From contig NZ_JAGINU010000001.1 of assembly GCF_017876315.1 (NCBI RefSeq), forward strand, positions 5,270,001 to 5,334,000: a stretch of 64,000 nucleotides of DNA. The letters run 5' to 3'. The first letter of the stretch is position 1; the number at the start of each line of letters is the position of its first letter. Source of the DNA: Pseudonocardia parietis. GTDB lineage: Bacteria > Actinomycetota > Actinomycetes > Mycobacteriales > Pseudonocardiaceae. The notes beneath the pieces were generated by a model, which was not told the origin of the DNA, made no database searches, and was given only the letters and a program-made list of their open reading frames with translations. The position numbers were made by a program, and so were the translations under genes. Shown one piece after another: positions 16,852 to 26,706 of this stretch.

Positions 16852-18126
16852 TCATCGCGCCGCCCACCGTGACGCCGGACCCGGCGCCCGGTAGGGCTGC
16901 GGGAGCGGGAGCCGCAGCAGCTTCGCCACGCGCCCCTGCCCGTCCTTCCGGAGCGCGGCGATCGCCTCCGGCTCGTGCCGGGCCGCATTGGTAATCAGCC
17001 CGAACAGGAACATGGTCACCACCAGCGAGGTGCCGCCGGAGGAGATCAGCGGGAGCTGCAGCCCCGTCACCGGCAGCAGCCCCACGACGTACCCGATGTT
17101 GATCGAGGCCTGGACGACCAGGCCCGCCGTCGAGGTCGCGACCACGATCCGCAGCCACGGGTCGACGTTGCGCGCCGCGATCCGCATGCCGGTGTAGGCG
17201 AGCGTCGCGAACAGCCCGAGCACCGCGAACGCGCCGACCAGGCCCAGCTCCTCGCCGATGATCGCGAAGATGAAGTCGTTGTGGGCGTTCGGCAGGTAGT
17301 CCCACTTCGCCCGGCCCTGCCCGAGGCCCACGCCGAACAGGCCACCGTCGGCCAGCGCGTACAACGCCTGCGTCGCCTGGTAAGCCGGGCCCAGCGGGTC
17401 CGCGGTGGACGGCGACAGGAACGCGGTGATCCGGCTCACCCGGTACCCGGCGGTGAGGCCGAGGATCACCGCGCCGGCCAGCCCTCCACCGGCGATCAGC
17501 GCGAGCAGCTTCACCGGCGCCCCGCCGAAGTACAGCAGCGCGAGCATCACGATCCCGATCGAGACCGTCATGCCGAGGTCGGGCTGCAGCACCAGCAAGG
17601 TGAAGATCACCAGCGTGACCGGGACGACCGGGTTCAGCGCATGCTTCCACCGGTGCATCACGGCGCGGCGGGCGACCAGGACGTGCGCCCCCCACAGCGT
17701 CAGCGCGATCTTCACCATCTCGGACGGCTGCAGTGACACCGGCCCAAGTGCGAACCAGGACCGGGCGCCACCACGGACCGCGCCGATCCCGGGGATGAGC
17801 ACCGCGACCAGCCCGATCACCCCGATGATCAGCATCGCCGGGGCCAGCGCCCGCAACCTGCGCGGCGGTACCCGCAGACCGACGTAGAACAGCACCATCC
17901 CGACGCCGCAGAACATCAGCTGCCGGGTGAACACCGAGTACGACGAGCCGCCGGTCACCGACGACGCCGACAGCACCATGACCAGCCCGAACAGGGTCAG
18001 CAGGCCGAACACGCCGAGAGTCAGGTGCAGCGAGGTGAGCGGGCGTCGCAGCCAGCGCCGCAGCCGTCGCACCCCGCCCTGGACGCCGGCCGCGACCGTC
18101 CGCGCGGCGGGGGCGGCCGGGCTCAC
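16852..18126 (-). CDS. ftsW: septal peptidoglycan glycosyltransferase FtsW
   Basis: SEDS-family enzyme that polymerises lipid II together with FtsI. The 424-residue protein has about ten membrane spans beginning near residue 35 (LTLGVFGLLTLFGLVMVLSAS). Conserved SEDS stretches include RGGARSWFALGPVSLQPSE, LNPVVPVTLVIFTLLVLQPDLG and the late loop LPLISSGGTS. The GTG start overlaps the murD stop by 4 bp. The gene ends 61 bp before the start of murG. Confidence 0.96.
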   Translation of the reverse strand: MSPAAPAARTVAAGVQGGVRRLRRWLRRPLTSLHLTLGVFGLLTLFGLVMVLSASSVTGGSSYSVFTRQLMFCGVGMVLFYVGLRVPPRRLRALAPAMLIIGVIGLVAVLIPGIGAVRGGARSWFALGPVSLQPSEMVKIALTLWGAHVLVARRAVMHRWKHALNPVVPVTLVIFTLLVLQPDLGMTVSIGIVMLALLYFGGAPVKLLALIAGGGLAGAVILGLTAGYRVSRITAFLSPSTADPLGPAYQATQALYALADGGLFGVGLGQGRAKWDYLPNAHNDFIFAIIGEELGLVGAFAVLGLFATLAYTGMRIAARNVDPWLRIVVATSTAGLVVQASINIGYVVGLLPVTGLQLPLISSGGTSLVVTMFLFGLITNAARHEPEAIAALRKDGQGRVAKLLRLPLPQPYRAPGPASRWAAR

Positions 18127-19586
18127 CGCGGCGCTCCGTCGATCGGGGCACCGTCGATCGGGGCACTACCGGATCGGGCGGCGAGGCCCGCGACGGCCGC
18201 GGCGAACGCGTCACCGCGGTGGGCGTAGTCGCGGAACTGGTCCATCGACGCGGCCGCCGGAGCGAGGAGCACGACGTCGCCGGGCCGGGCCATCCCCGAC
18301 GCGCGGCGGACCGCGCCGGGCATGGGGTCCTGCTGGTCGGAGGGCACCATCGGCCCATCGTCACCCGGTCGGGCCTCCTCGACCGGGAGGCCGGGGGCGT
18401 GTCGCGCGAGCGCCTCGACGATCGGCGCACGGTCCGTCCCGATGACGACGATCCCGGCCAGCCGGTCGGCGTGCGCGCCGGCCAGCGCCCCGAGCACGTC
18501 CGGCGCGACGCCCTTGAGCAGCCCACCGACGACCCAGACCGCCCGTGCGCCGGGGCGGCGGGCGGCGATCGCGGCCAGCGCCGCGTCGGCGGCGTGCGGG
18601 TTGGTGGCCTTGGAGTCGTCGAGGTAGGTGACGCCGTCGTGCTCGCCGACGGGCGCACTGCGGTGCGGCCCCGGGGTGAACGACGACAGCGCCGCGGCGA
18701 TGTGCGCGGGCGCGACGCCGTACGCACGGGCGAGCGCGGCCGCGGCGAGGGCGTCGGTGATCCCGGGCGGCCCGGGCGGGACGATCGCGTCGGCGGCCAC
18801 CAACGGACCTGCACCGAACGCGCGGTCGACCAGCATGCCGTCGGCGACACCGAGCTGGTCCGGCCCGGGCTCGCCGAGCGTGACACCGACCCGGCGGGCG
18901 GCCGGGGCGCCGGGGAGCAGGCGGGCGGCGCCCGGGTCGTCCACACCGGCGACGGCGACGTCCCCGACCAGCGCGCGGGCCTTGGCGGCCGCGTAACCGG
19001 TCGTCCCCCCGTGCCAGTCCAGGTGGTCGTCGGCCACGTTGAGCACCACGCCGGCGGCCGGGCGGATCGAGGGCGACCAGTGCAGCTGGAAGCTGGAGAG
19101 CTCGACCGCGAGGACCTCGTGACCGGCCGCCACGGCGCTCACCACCGGGTAGCCGATGTTCCCGCAGGCCGTCGAGGCCAGTCCGGCCGTGCGCAGGACG
19201 GCGGCGAGCATCTCGGTGGTCGTCGTCTTGCCGTTGGTACCGGTGACCACCAGCCAGGCGGGCGGGTCCTCCCGCAGGGCGCCGAGGCGCCACGCCAGCT
19301 CGGGCTCCCCGATCACCTCGGCTCCGGCCGCCACCGCGAGCCCGACCAGCGCGTGGTCGGGGCGGCGCCCCGGCGAGGTGACGACCGTGCCGACGCCGCC
19401 GGGCAGCCCCTCGTCCCGCCAGGCACGAACCCCGTCGGGCAGCGCGTCGAGCGCGGCCGGCGAGTCGTCCGAGACGTACACCCGGGCACCCAGGTCGCGC
19501 AGCGCGACGGCGGCGGCCAGCCCGGAGACCCCGGCGCCGGCCACCAGCACGGGCCGGTCCACGAAGGACCTGGACGGCGCCGTCAC
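18123..19586 (-). CDS. murD: UDP-MurNAc-L-Ala--D-glutamate ligase MurD
   Basis: Adds D-glutamate to the growing stem peptide. It has 487 residues: an N-terminal Rossmann-like domain (VLVAGAGVSGLAAAVALRDLG), the P-loop GTNGKTTTT (116-124), NVADDHLDWHGG, and the C-terminal YLDDSKATNPHAA motif. The GTG at 19586 overlaps the mraY stop (GTGA), and the frame further upstream lies inside mraY, so the longer reading is rejected. The tail has a small in-frame duplication (APIDG twice). Confidence 0.96.
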   Translation of the reverse strand: MTAPSRSFVDRPVLVAGAGVSGLAAAVALRDLGARVYVSDDSPAALDALPDGVRAWRDEGLPGGVGTVVTSPGRRPDHALVGLAVAAGAEVIGEPELAWRLGALREDPPAWLVVTGTNGKTTTTEMLAAVLRTAGLASTACGNIGYPVVSAVAAGHEVLAVELSSFQLHWSPSIRPAAGVVLNVADDHLDWHGGTTGYAAAKARALVGDVAVAGVDDPGAARLLPGAPAARRVGVTLGEPGPDQLGVADGMLVDRAFGAGPLVAADAIVPPGPPGITDALAAAALARAYGVAPAHIAAALSSFTPGPHRSAPVGEHDGVTYLDDSKATNPHAADAALAAIAARRPGARAVWVVGGLLKGVAPDVLGALAGAHADRLAGIVVIGTDRAPIVEALARHAPGLPVEEARPGDDGPMVPSDQQDPMPGAVRRASGMARPGDVVLLAPAAASMDQFRDYAHRGDAFAAAVAGLAARSGSAPIDGAPIDGAPR

Positions 19587-20653
19587 GCCGAACCCGATGC
19601 CGCGAGCCACTCGCTGTAGAAGATCCCCAGCCCCATCGCGGCGCAGATCGCCGCCAGCAGCCAGAACCGGATGATGACCGTGGTCTCGGCCCAGCCGGCC
19701 AGCTCGAAGTGGTGATGGAACGGGGCCATCCGGAACAGCCGTCGCCGGGCCGTGCGGAACACCAGGATCTGCAGCGCCACCGACAGTGCCTCGACCACGA
19801 ACACTCCGCCGATCACGACCAGCAGCAGCTCGGTGCGGGTGACCATCGACAGGCCTGCCAGCAGCCCGCCCAGGGCCAGCGATCCGGTGTCGCCCATGAA
19901 GATGCGGGCCGGGGCGGCGTTCCACCACAGGAAGCCGATGCACCCGCCCATCGCGGCCGCGGCGACCAGGGCGACGTCCAGCGGGTCGCGGACCTCGTAG
20001 CAGCCCGCAGACGCCGCGAGCGCGCAGTTGTTGCGGAACTGCCAGAACCCGATGATCACGTAGGTGCCGAGCACCATCGCCGCGGTGCCTGCGGCGAGGC
20101 CGTCGAGGCCGTCGGTGAGGTTCACCGCGTTCGACCAGGCCGCGACGATCAGGTTGCACAGCACCACGAACCCGACGACGCCGAAGCTCAGCACGGCGAT
20201 GTCCCGGACGAACGACAGGCTCTCCGAGGCCGGGGCCAGGTTGCGCTCGTTGGTGAACCGGACCGCGAGCACGCCGAAGACCGTCGCCGTCAGGACCTGG
20301 CCGACGATCTTCGACGTCTTGTTGAGCCCGAGGTTGCGCTGGCGGCGGATCTTGAGGAAGTCGTCGATGAACCCGACCAGGCCGAGTGCCGTGGTCAGCA
20401 GCAGCACCAGCAGGGCCGACGCGGTGATCGGCTCCCGGGTGAACGCGTGCGAGCCCAGGTAGCCGACCCAGATGGCGATCAGGATCGCCACGCCGCCCAT
20501 CGTCGGCGTGCCCCGCTTGGACTGGTGGCTCTGCGGCCCCTCCTCGCGGATCTCCTGCCCGAAGCCCTGCCTGGCGAAGAACCGGATCAGGTACGGCGTG
20601 AGCAGGATGGACACCGCGAGCGCCATGCCCGCGGCCAGGAAGACGCCCCTCAC
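19583..20653 (-). CDS. mraY: phospho-MurNAc-pentapeptide transferase MraY
   Basis: Integral membrane enzyme that moves phospho-MurNAc-pentapeptide to undecaprenyl (or decaprenyl) phosphate, giving lipid I. The 356 residues have about ten membrane spans and the family motifs GTPTMGG near residue 50, the aspartate-rich GLVGFIDDFLKI, NAVNLTDGLDGLA, GFLWWNAAPARIFMGDTGS and MAPFHHHFELAGW. It overlaps both murF and murD by 4 bp. Confidence 0.97.
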   Translation of the reverse strand: MRGVFLAAGMALAVSILLTPYLIRFFARQGFGQEIREEGPQSHQSKRGTPTMGGVAILIAIWVGYLGSHAFTREPITASALLVLLLTTALGLVGFIDDFLKIRRQRNLGLNKTSKIVGQVLTATVFGVLAVRFTNERNLAPASESLSFVRDIAVLSFGVVGFVVLCNLIVAAWSNAVNLTDGLDGLAAGTAAMVLGTYVIIGFWQFRNNCALAASAGCYEVRDPLDVALVAAAAMGGCIGFLWWNAAPARIFMGDTGSLALGGLLAGLSMVTRTELLLVVIGGVFVVEALSVALQILVFRTARRRLFRMAPFHHHFELAGWAETTVIIRFWLLAAICAAMGLGIFYSEWLAASGSA

Positions 20654-22101
20654 CGGCGCACCAGCCCTTCGCTCTGCAGCAGCCCGGCCGCGACCCGCTC
20701 GAGGCCCGCGCTGCGGGAGGCCTTCACCAGCACCACGTCACCGGGGCCGATCTCGGCCCGCAACAGCTCCAGTGCGGCACCGACGTCGTCGACGTGCTCG
20801 GCGTCCGGCCCGTAGTCCGGGGCACCGACGGCGACCACCCGGCCGACGCCGGCGGCGCGGGCCCGGCGGGTGGTCGCGGCGTGCTCCTGCGCGGCGCCGT
20901 CCCCGATCTCGGCCATCGGTCCGAGCACCGCCCACGCCTTACGGCCGGTACCGGCGATCTCCGTGAGCGCGGAGAGCGCCGCGGACATGGCCTCCGGGTT
21001 GGCGTTGTAGGCGTCGTTGACGACGGTGACGCCGTCCGCGCGGTCGGTGAGCTCCATCCGCCAGCGCGACGCCGGTGTGGCCGCCGACAGCGCGGTCGCG
21101 GCCTCCTCCGGGCTCGCGCCCAGCTCCACGGCGACGGCAGCCGCGGCGAGCGCGTTGGAGACCTGGTGCGCACCGACGAGCCGCAGCGCCACGTCGGCCT
21201 CGCCGGCCGGGGTGACCAGCCGGAACGAGGCGCGACCGGCCTCCTGGGTGACGTCGCGGGCGTGGACGTCGGCGCCCGCGGACCGGCCGAACGTGACCAC
21301 CCGGGCCGGGGTGCGGGCGGCCATGGCGGCCACCAGCTCGTCGTCGGCGTTCAGCACGGCGACACCGCCGCGCCCGCCGGGCAGGTCCCCCGGCGGCAGC
21401 GTCTCGACCAGCTCGCCCTTCGCGGCGGCGATGCCGGCGCGCGAGCCGAACTCGCCCAGGTGCGCGGAGCCGACGTTGAGCACCACACCGATCCGGGGCG
21501 GGGCGACGGCGCAGAGCGCGGCGATGTGCCCGGCCCCGCGGGCGGAGAACTCCAGCACCAGGTGCCGGGTCGTCGCGTCCGCGCGCAGGGCGGTGTACGG
21601 GGTGCCGAGCTCGTTGTTGAACGACTCCGGCGGCGCGACCGTGCGGCCCAGCGGTGAGAGCACCGCGGCCAGCAGGTCCTTGGTGGAGGTCTTGCCTGCG
21701 CTGCCGGTGACCCCGACGACGGCGAGTCCGGGCAGCGCGCCCAGCGCGTGGCGGGCCAGCAGGCCCAGCGCCGCCAGCACGGCCGCACCGGACCCGTCCG
21801 GGTCCACCGCACCCAGGTAGGTGTGCGCGTCCCGCACCCCGGCCGGCGGCACGATCACCGCCGGTGCGTCGACCTCGCGGCCCGCCAGCACCGCCGAGGC
21901 GCCGCGGTCCGCGGCTCCCCGGGCGAAGTCGTGGCCGTCGACCCGCTCACCGGGCAGCGCCAGGAACAACCCGCCCGGGCCGACCCGGCGCGAGTCGAAC
22001 TCGACGGCGGTCACCGTCGTGGACGCGGCCTGCGCGTCCGTGAGCTGGTGCAGCGTGCCGCCGGTCACCGCGGCGACCTCGGCCAGCGTCATCTCGATCA
22101 T
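20650..22101 (-). CDS. murF: UDP-MurNAc-tripeptide D-alanyl-D-alanine ligase MurF
   Basis: Adds D-Ala-D-Ala to finish the pentapeptide precursor. The 483-residue protein has the N-terminal UDP-binding domain (EFDSRRVGPGGLFLALPGERVDGHDF), the P-loop GSAGKTS (133-139), NVGSAHLGEFGS and the C-terminal motif NDAYNANPEAM. A second ATG three codons in (MTLAEV) is an alternative start. A gap of 55 bp separates it from murE. Confidence 0.96.
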   Translation of the reverse strand: MIEMTLAEVAAVTGGTLHQLTDAQAASTTVTAVEFDSRRVGPGGLFLALPGERVDGHDFARGAADRGASAVLAGREVDAPAVIVPPAGVRDAHTYLGAVDPDGSGAAVLAALGLLARHALGALPGLAVVGVTGSAGKTSTKDLLAAVLSPLGRTVAPPESFNNELGTPYTALRADATTRHLVLEFSARGAGHIAALCAVAPPRIGVVLNVGSAHLGEFGSRAGIAAAKGELVETLPPGDLPGGRGGVAVLNADDELVAAMAARTPARVVTFGRSAGADVHARDVTQEAGRASFRLVTPAGEADVALRLVGAHQVSNALAAAAVAVELGASPEEAATALSAATPASRWRMELTDRADGVTVVNDAYNANPEAMSAALSALTEIAGTGRKAWAVLGPMAEIGDGAAQEHAATTRRARAAGVGRVVAVGAPDYGPDAEHVDDVGAALELLRAEIGPGDVVLVKASRSAGLERVAAGLLQSEGLVRR

Positions 22102-22156
22102 CGCCCGCTCGCCTCCACCGGCTCGGTCGGTCCTCCTGTCATGGAACGCGACACCC

Positions 22157-23761
22157 TCATGAGGCCGCCCGGATGGCCATGACCAGCTCGTCCGCGTCGT
22201 CGAACGGGTACTTGACCCCGTGCACCTCCTGACCGGTCTCGTGGCCCTTCCCGGCGATCACGACCGCGTCGCCGGGCCGTGCGGAACGCACCGCGTAGAC
22301 GATCGCACTGCGCCGGTCACTGATCTCGATCACGTCGCCGCGGGCGGGCTCGTGCAGCGCGCCGTCGAGCATCGCCCGGCGGATGACGGCCGGCTCCTCG
22401 CTGCGCGGGTTGTCGTCGGTAACCACCAGCAGGTCCGAGCGGAGCGTCGCGGCCGCACCCATCAGCGGGCGCTTGCCGGTGTCGCGGTCCCCGCCGCAGC
22501 CGAGCACGGTGATGACCCGGGCGTGCGGCCGGATCTGGGCGCGCAGCGCGTCCAGCAGCGCGGCGACGGCCGCCGGCTTGTGCGCGTAGTCGACCACGGC
22601 CAGCCACGGCTGCCCCGCGTCCACCCGTTGCATCCGGCCCGGCACCGACAGCCGGGCGAAGCCCTCGGCGGCGACCGACGGCGGGATACCGTCGGCGTCC
22701 AGGCAGGCCAGCGCGACCAGCGCGTTCGCGACGTTGTAGAGCCCGGGCAGTGCCAGGGTGACCGGCTGGGCGAGGCCGTCCGGGCCGATCGCGGTGAAGG
22801 TCTGGGTGCCGTCCGGGTGGGCGGCGAGATCGCGCACCGTCCAGCTGGCGGGCGGCCCGGCCGGATCCGACGACACGGTCACCGCGTCGGGCCGGCGGGT
22901 GGCCAGCTGGCGGCCCCACTCGTCGTCGACGCAGACGACCCCGTGCCGCGCGGCTTCCACTCCCCCGCCTCCGCCGCCGAACAGCCGGGCCTTGGCCTCG
23001 AAGTAGTCGGTCATCGTCGAGTGGAAGTCGAGGTGGTCCTGGGACAGGTTGGTGAACGCCCCGACGGCGAACCGCGAGCCACCGACCCGGCCGAGGGCCA
23101 GCGCGTGGCTGGACACCTCCATCGCGACGTCGGTGACACCGGCCTCCACCATCACCGCGAACAGCGCCTGCAGGTCGGGCGCCTCCGGCGTGGTGAACGC
23201 ACTGGGCAGCGCCCGCGGCTCGTGCCCGGGAACCCGCACCCGGGTCCGGACGGTGCCGAGCAGCCCGGCGGACCGTCCGGCCGCGGTCAGCCCGGCCTCC
23301 AGGAGGTGGCCGACGGTCGTCTTGCCGGAGGTCCCGGTGACGCCGAGCACCCGCAGCCGGGCGGTCGGCTCGCCGTAGACCGCGGCTGACACCGGCCCGA
23401 GGACCTCACGCGGGTTCGGGTGGACCAGCACCGGGAGCCGGGAGTGCCGGATCTCCGCACGGTCGGCGCCGTCCGGGTCGGTCAGGATCGCGGCCGCCCC
23501 ACCGGCGAGAGCCTGCGCGGCGAAGTCGGCGCCGTGCGCGCGGGATCCGGGCAGCGCGGCGAACAGGTCACCGGGGCGGACCGACGCGGCGCGCAGCGTG
23601 GCGCCGGTGACGGTGTGCGCGCCGAGTGCAGCGTCGAGCAGCGGACCGGGCCCGGTACCGGCGGTGCGCGGGTTCAGCTCGGCGCCGGCCAGGCGCGCGA
23701 GGACCGCGACATCGACGGGACGCACCGTCTCCGGACGATCGGGGAGCTGGTCGCCGGTCAC
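22157..23761 (-). CDS. murE: UDP-MurNAc-L-Ala-D-Glu--meso-diaminopimelate ligase MurE
   Basis: Adds the third amino acid. The DNPR motif (VVTDDNPRSEEP) is the mark of the meso-diaminopimelate-specific type. From the start chosen here the protein has 534 residues, with the UDP-binding domain, P-loop GTSGKTT (143-149), NLSQDHLDFHSTM and the C-terminal DYAHKPAAV. The GTG at 23761 was picked because GGGGGA lies 7 bases upstream. A GTG at 23815 (18 residues longer) is also possible. A GTG at 24079 overlaps the ftsI stop, but the extra sequence has many A/T third bases and looks non-coding. Confidence 0.92.
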   Translation of the reverse strand: MTGDQLPDRPETVRPVDVAVLARLAGAELNPRTAGTGPGPLLDAALGAHTVTGATLRAASVRPGDLFAALPGSRAHGADFAAQALAGGAAAILTDPDGADRAEIRHSRLPVLVHPNPREVLGPVSAAVYGEPTARLRVLGVTGTSGKTTVGHLLEAGLTAAGRSAGLLGTVRTRVRVPGHEPRALPSAFTTPEAPDLQALFAVMVEAGVTDVAMEVSSHALALGRVGGSRFAVGAFTNLSQDHLDFHSTMTDYFEAKARLFGGGGGGVEAARHGVVCVDDEWGRQLATRRPDAVTVSSDPAGPPASWTVRDLAAHPDGTQTFTAIGPDGLAQPVTLALPGLYNVANALVALACLDADGIPPSVAAEGFARLSVPGRMQRVDAGQPWLAVVDYAHKPAAVAALLDALRAQIRPHARVITVLGCGGDRDTGKRPLMGAAATLRSDLLVVTDDNPRSEEPAVIRRAMLDGALHEPARGDVIEISDRRSAIVYAVRSARPGDAVVIAGKGHETGQEVHGVKYPFDDADELVMAIRAAS

Positions 23762-24075
23762 CGTACGGTCCCCCGCCCCGGCACGGGCGGCGTACGCAGC
23801 GTGGACGTCGGGCACAGGGCGGGAGGTTACCGACCGGCGAGGCGCGCTCCGGGCCCGGCTCCGGGGTCTGCGACCGCTCGCGGGCGGCGTCGCGCCGGAC
23901 GGTCGGGCGGGTACCCCCGGCCGGTCGTACGGCACACCGGATACGGCCATCCGGCGCAGGGCGTTGTCCGGTGGGCGGGACGTCACCGGCCGACCGTGCG
24001 ACGACCTACTTGCCCCGGACGGGTGAGCGGCTCCGGTGACCGCCCGACGCATCCGGTCGGTCACCGACCGTGTGC
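23762..24075 (-). other. ftsI-murE intergenic stretch or murE N-terminal extension
   Basis: This 314-bp stretch has an open frame into murE from a GTG at 24079 that overlaps the ftsI stop as GTGA. Translated, it would be Arg-, Ser- and Pro-rich. G+C at third positions drops to roughly 70 percent by eye, well below the genes on either side, so I lean towards non-coding leader. No clear promoter or terminator is visible. Confidence 0.4.
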
Positions 24076-25917
24076 TCACTTGATCTGCAGCGTCTGCACC
24101 CGGGCCGGATCGGTCTGCACCGGGATGTTGTCCCGCTGCGCCAGGTACGAGGCGATGTCGTGGAACAACGGCGCCGCGCTCGTCCCGCCCTTGGGCGCGT
24201 CGAGCATGATCCCGACCACGAACCGCGGGTCCTGCGCCGGGAGCATCCCGGCGAAGGTGATCCAGTACTGCGAGCGCGAGTAGGCCCCGGTCTCCGGGTC
24301 GACCTGCTGCGCGGTACCGGTCTTGCCCGCCACCTCGTAGCCGGGGACGGCGGCGGCCGGACCGGTGCCGGTCTGGCCGGGCGCGTCCTGGGTGACGGCG
24401 GTGAGCATCGTCCGCAGTGTCTGCGCGGTCTGCGAGGACATCACCCGCACCGGCTCGGGCGGTTCGGTCGGGAGGCGGACGCCGTCCGGCCCGGTGGTCG
24501 AGGCGACCACCCGCGGCGGGACGCGGACACCGTCGTTCGCGATCGCCTGGTACATGCCCGCCATCTGCAGCACCGTCATCGACAGACCCTGCCCGATCGG
24601 CAGGTTGCCGAAGGTGGAGCCGGACCAGGTCGCCCGCGGCGGCACCGACCCGGCGCTCTCCCCGGGCAGCCCGATCCCGGTCCGCTCCCCGATGCCCATC
24701 TTCACGAGCATGTCGGAGAACGCGTCCGGGCCGACCTTCTGAGCCGTCATGAGGGTGCCGACGTTCGACGACTTCGCCAGCACGCCGGTGAGGGTGTAGC
24801 GGTCGAGCCCGTGCTCCCAGGCGTCCCTGATCGTCCGGTCGGCGACCTTGATCTGGCCCGGGACCTCGAGCACGTCCTCCGGCTTGACGACGCCGGCCTC
24901 GAGGGCGGCGGCGATGGTGGCCACCTTGTTCACCGAGCCGGGTTCGAACGGCGTGGTGACGGCCTTGTTGCCGAGCGTCGCGGGGTCCGCGCTGAGCAGG
25001 TTCGCCGGGTCGAACGAGGTGTTGTCGGCCAGCGCCAGCACCTCACCGGTCGCACGGTCCAGCACCACGGCCGAACCGCTGCGCGCCCCCGACTCCGCCG
25101 CATAGGCCGACAGCATCCGTTGGACCTGGAACTGCAGGTCGGAGTCGATGGTCAGCGCGACGTCCGATCCGGACACCGCGGGCTGCTCGGAGCGGACGCT
25201 GCCGGGGATGACGGTGCGGGCGCCCTCGGCGGTGTCGGCGATCTGGAACCCGTCCCGGCCGGCGAGGAGGTCGTCGTCGGAGGACTCCAGGCCGATCCGC
25301 CCGACGAGCTTCTGCGCGTCGGCGCTCCAGGTCGCGGCACCGATGATGTTGGACGCCAGGTTGCCGCTCGGGTACTGGCGCGCCTCCCGGCTCTCCTCGG
25401 CGATCTCCGGGTACTTCTCGCGCAGGGCGCGTGCCGGTGCCGGGTCGACGGCGGTGGCCATCACCACGTAGCCGCGGTCGGTGCCGAGCGCCCGCTTGAG
25501 CTCCTCCGGGTCGCCACCGGTGACCGCGGCGACCTCCTCGGCCATCGCGTTCTTGTACGCGGCGGCCTCGGGCCCCTTCGTCCGGTTGATCAGCCGAGGG
25601 TTGGTGACCAGCGCCTTCGACTCGGTGGAGAACGCGAGGACGTTGCCGTCGCGGTCGGTGATCGCGCCGCGCTCGGCCGGGATCGTGATCCGGCTGGCGC
25701 GCTGCTTCTCGGCGTCGGCGGCGAGTGAACCGGCCTGCACCGTCTGCACCACGACGAGCTTGGCGCCCGCGACGAGCAGCAGCGCGGCCAGCAGCACCCA
25801 GGCCAGCCGGAGCCGGAACCGCGGGTCGTCGGCCGGCGACCGGCGGCGCTTGCGCGGCGGGCCGGGACGTGGTGGCCCGCCGCCGGGGCGCCTCGGCCGC
25901 GGCGGGGCGTAGGCCAT
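24076..25917 (-). CDS. ftsI: septal transpeptidase FtsI (PBP3 / PbpB)
   Basis: Class B penicillin-binding protein that cross-links septal peptidoglycan with FtsW. The 613 residues begin with a basic, Pro-rich cytoplasmic tail and one membrane helix (about 36-58), then the pedestal domain (ERGAITDRDGNVLA). The transpeptidase motifs are SVNK (active Ser near 325), SSN (near 381) and KTGT (near 530). It overlaps ftsL by 1 bp. Confidence 0.96.
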   Translation of the reverse strand: MAYAPPRPRRPGGGPPRPGPPRKRRRSPADDPRFRLRLAWVLLAALLLVAGAKLVVVQTVQAGSLAADAEKQRASRITIPAERGAITDRDGNVLAFSTESKALVTNPRLINRTKGPEAAAYKNAMAEEVAAVTGGDPEELKRALGTDRGYVVMATAVDPAPARALREKYPEIAEESREARQYPSGNLASNIIGAATWSADAQKLVGRIGLESSDDDLLAGRDGFQIADTAEGARTVIPGSVRSEQPAVSGSDVALTIDSDLQFQVQRMLSAYAAESGARSGSAVVLDRATGEVLALADNTSFDPANLLSADPATLGNKAVTTPFEPGSVNKVATIAAALEAGVVKPEDVLEVPGQIKVADRTIRDAWEHGLDRYTLTGVLAKSSNVGTLMTAQKVGPDAFSDMLVKMGIGERTGIGLPGESAGSVPPRATWSGSTFGNLPIGQGLSMTVLQMAGMYQAIANDGVRVPPRVVASTTGPDGVRLPTEPPEPVRVMSSQTAQTLRTMLTAVTQDAPGQTGTGPAAAVPGYEVAGKTGTAQQVDPETGAYSRSQYWITFAGMLPAQDPRFVVGIMLDAPKGGTSAAPLFHDIASYLAQRDNIPVQTDPARVQTLQIK

Positions 25918-26651
25918 CAGCGACGGCCCTCCGCGCGGTTCTCGGCCGGGACCTCGCGCTCGGTGCCCTCCTGCTGGTCGTTCTGCCCCCGCTGCTCACC
26001 GGCCGGCTGCTCCCCGGCGGGCTGCTCCGCGGCGGGCTGCTCCCCGGCGGGCTGCTGCTCGTCGGCGGGCGGGGTGCCGGACTCGGCTCCGGCGGCCGCC
26101 GCGGCGTCGCCACCGGTGGCGTCCGGGTCGGAGGTCCCCCCGCTCGGCACCGCGGCACCGGGGGCGGGTCCGGCCGGGGTGCCGGGCACGGCCGCCTGCG
26201 GCTCCCCGACGACCTCGACCCGGCCGTCCGGCGCGACGACGAGGCGCGCCGGGTCGGCGACCGGGACCATGCCGAGGTCACCGGCCCGCTGCGCGATCGA
26301 GCCGGGGCTCTCCAGCACCGACACCTCCTTGCGGAGCGCCTCGGACTGCTCGGTGAGCGCGGCCGTCCGCTGGCGGGCCTCCTGCAGGGCGTAGGAGTCC
26401 GCGGCCGCGGCGGTGGACAGCCACAGCGTGGCGACCAGGCCCGCGACCAGGAGCACCATCACGAGCAGCACGAACTTCGCGCGGCCGGTGTTCTCCCTGG
26501 CCGCGGAGCGGCGGCGCTGGTCCTGGGCACGCCGGACGTCGCCCGGTCCACGTTGCGCCGGGATCCGCGGCGGGGCCGCCGTCCGGCGGGTCTGCGGACG
26601 CGGCCGGCCACCGCCCGGGGTGCCCGGACGCTCGATGACGGGTGTGCTCAT
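25917..26651 (-). CDS. ftsL: FtsL-like divisome protein (septum formation initiator)
   Basis: Bitopic membrane protein that activates FtsWI. The 244 residues have a basic N-terminal tail, one membrane helix (about 60-80) and a coiled coil (about 84-115: ALQEARQRTAALTEQSEALRKE), then the typical ESPGSIAQRAGDLGMVP. The last 120 residues are low in complexity and end in repeats of the five-residue kind QPAGE. The long acidic tail after the family domain resembles the long, Pro-rich tail of mycobacterial FtsL. Position between rsmH and ftsI supports the call. Confidence 0.88.
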   Translation of the reverse strand: MSTPVIERPGTPGGGRPRPQTRRTAAPPRIPAQRGPGDVRRAQDQRRRSAARENTGRAKFVLLVMVLLVAGLVATLWLSTAAAADSYALQEARQRTAALTEQSEALRKEVSVLESPGSIAQRAGDLGMVPVADPARLVVAPDGRVEVVGEPQAAVPGTPAGPAPGAAVPSGGTSDPDATGGDAAAAAGAESGTPPADEQQPAGEQPAAEQPAGEQPAGEQRGQNDQQEGTEREVPAENRAEGRR

Positions 26652-26706
26652 CGGGGGTTCCTGCCTCTCCGCCGTGCCTGTACTGCCGGTGGCGTCGTGC
26701 CGCGCT

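Noticed and set aside
13443..16994. Open frame of 1183 codons on the plus strand opposite murG
   Set aside because: It mirrors the murG repeats; its product is Arg/Leu-rich without any family motif, while the sense strand ends in a full MurG domain.
23762..24079. MurE start at 24079 overlapping the ftsI stop
   Set aside because: The extra sequence has many A/T third bases and no family similarity; a start with a good ribosome site exists at 23761. Kept as an alternative.
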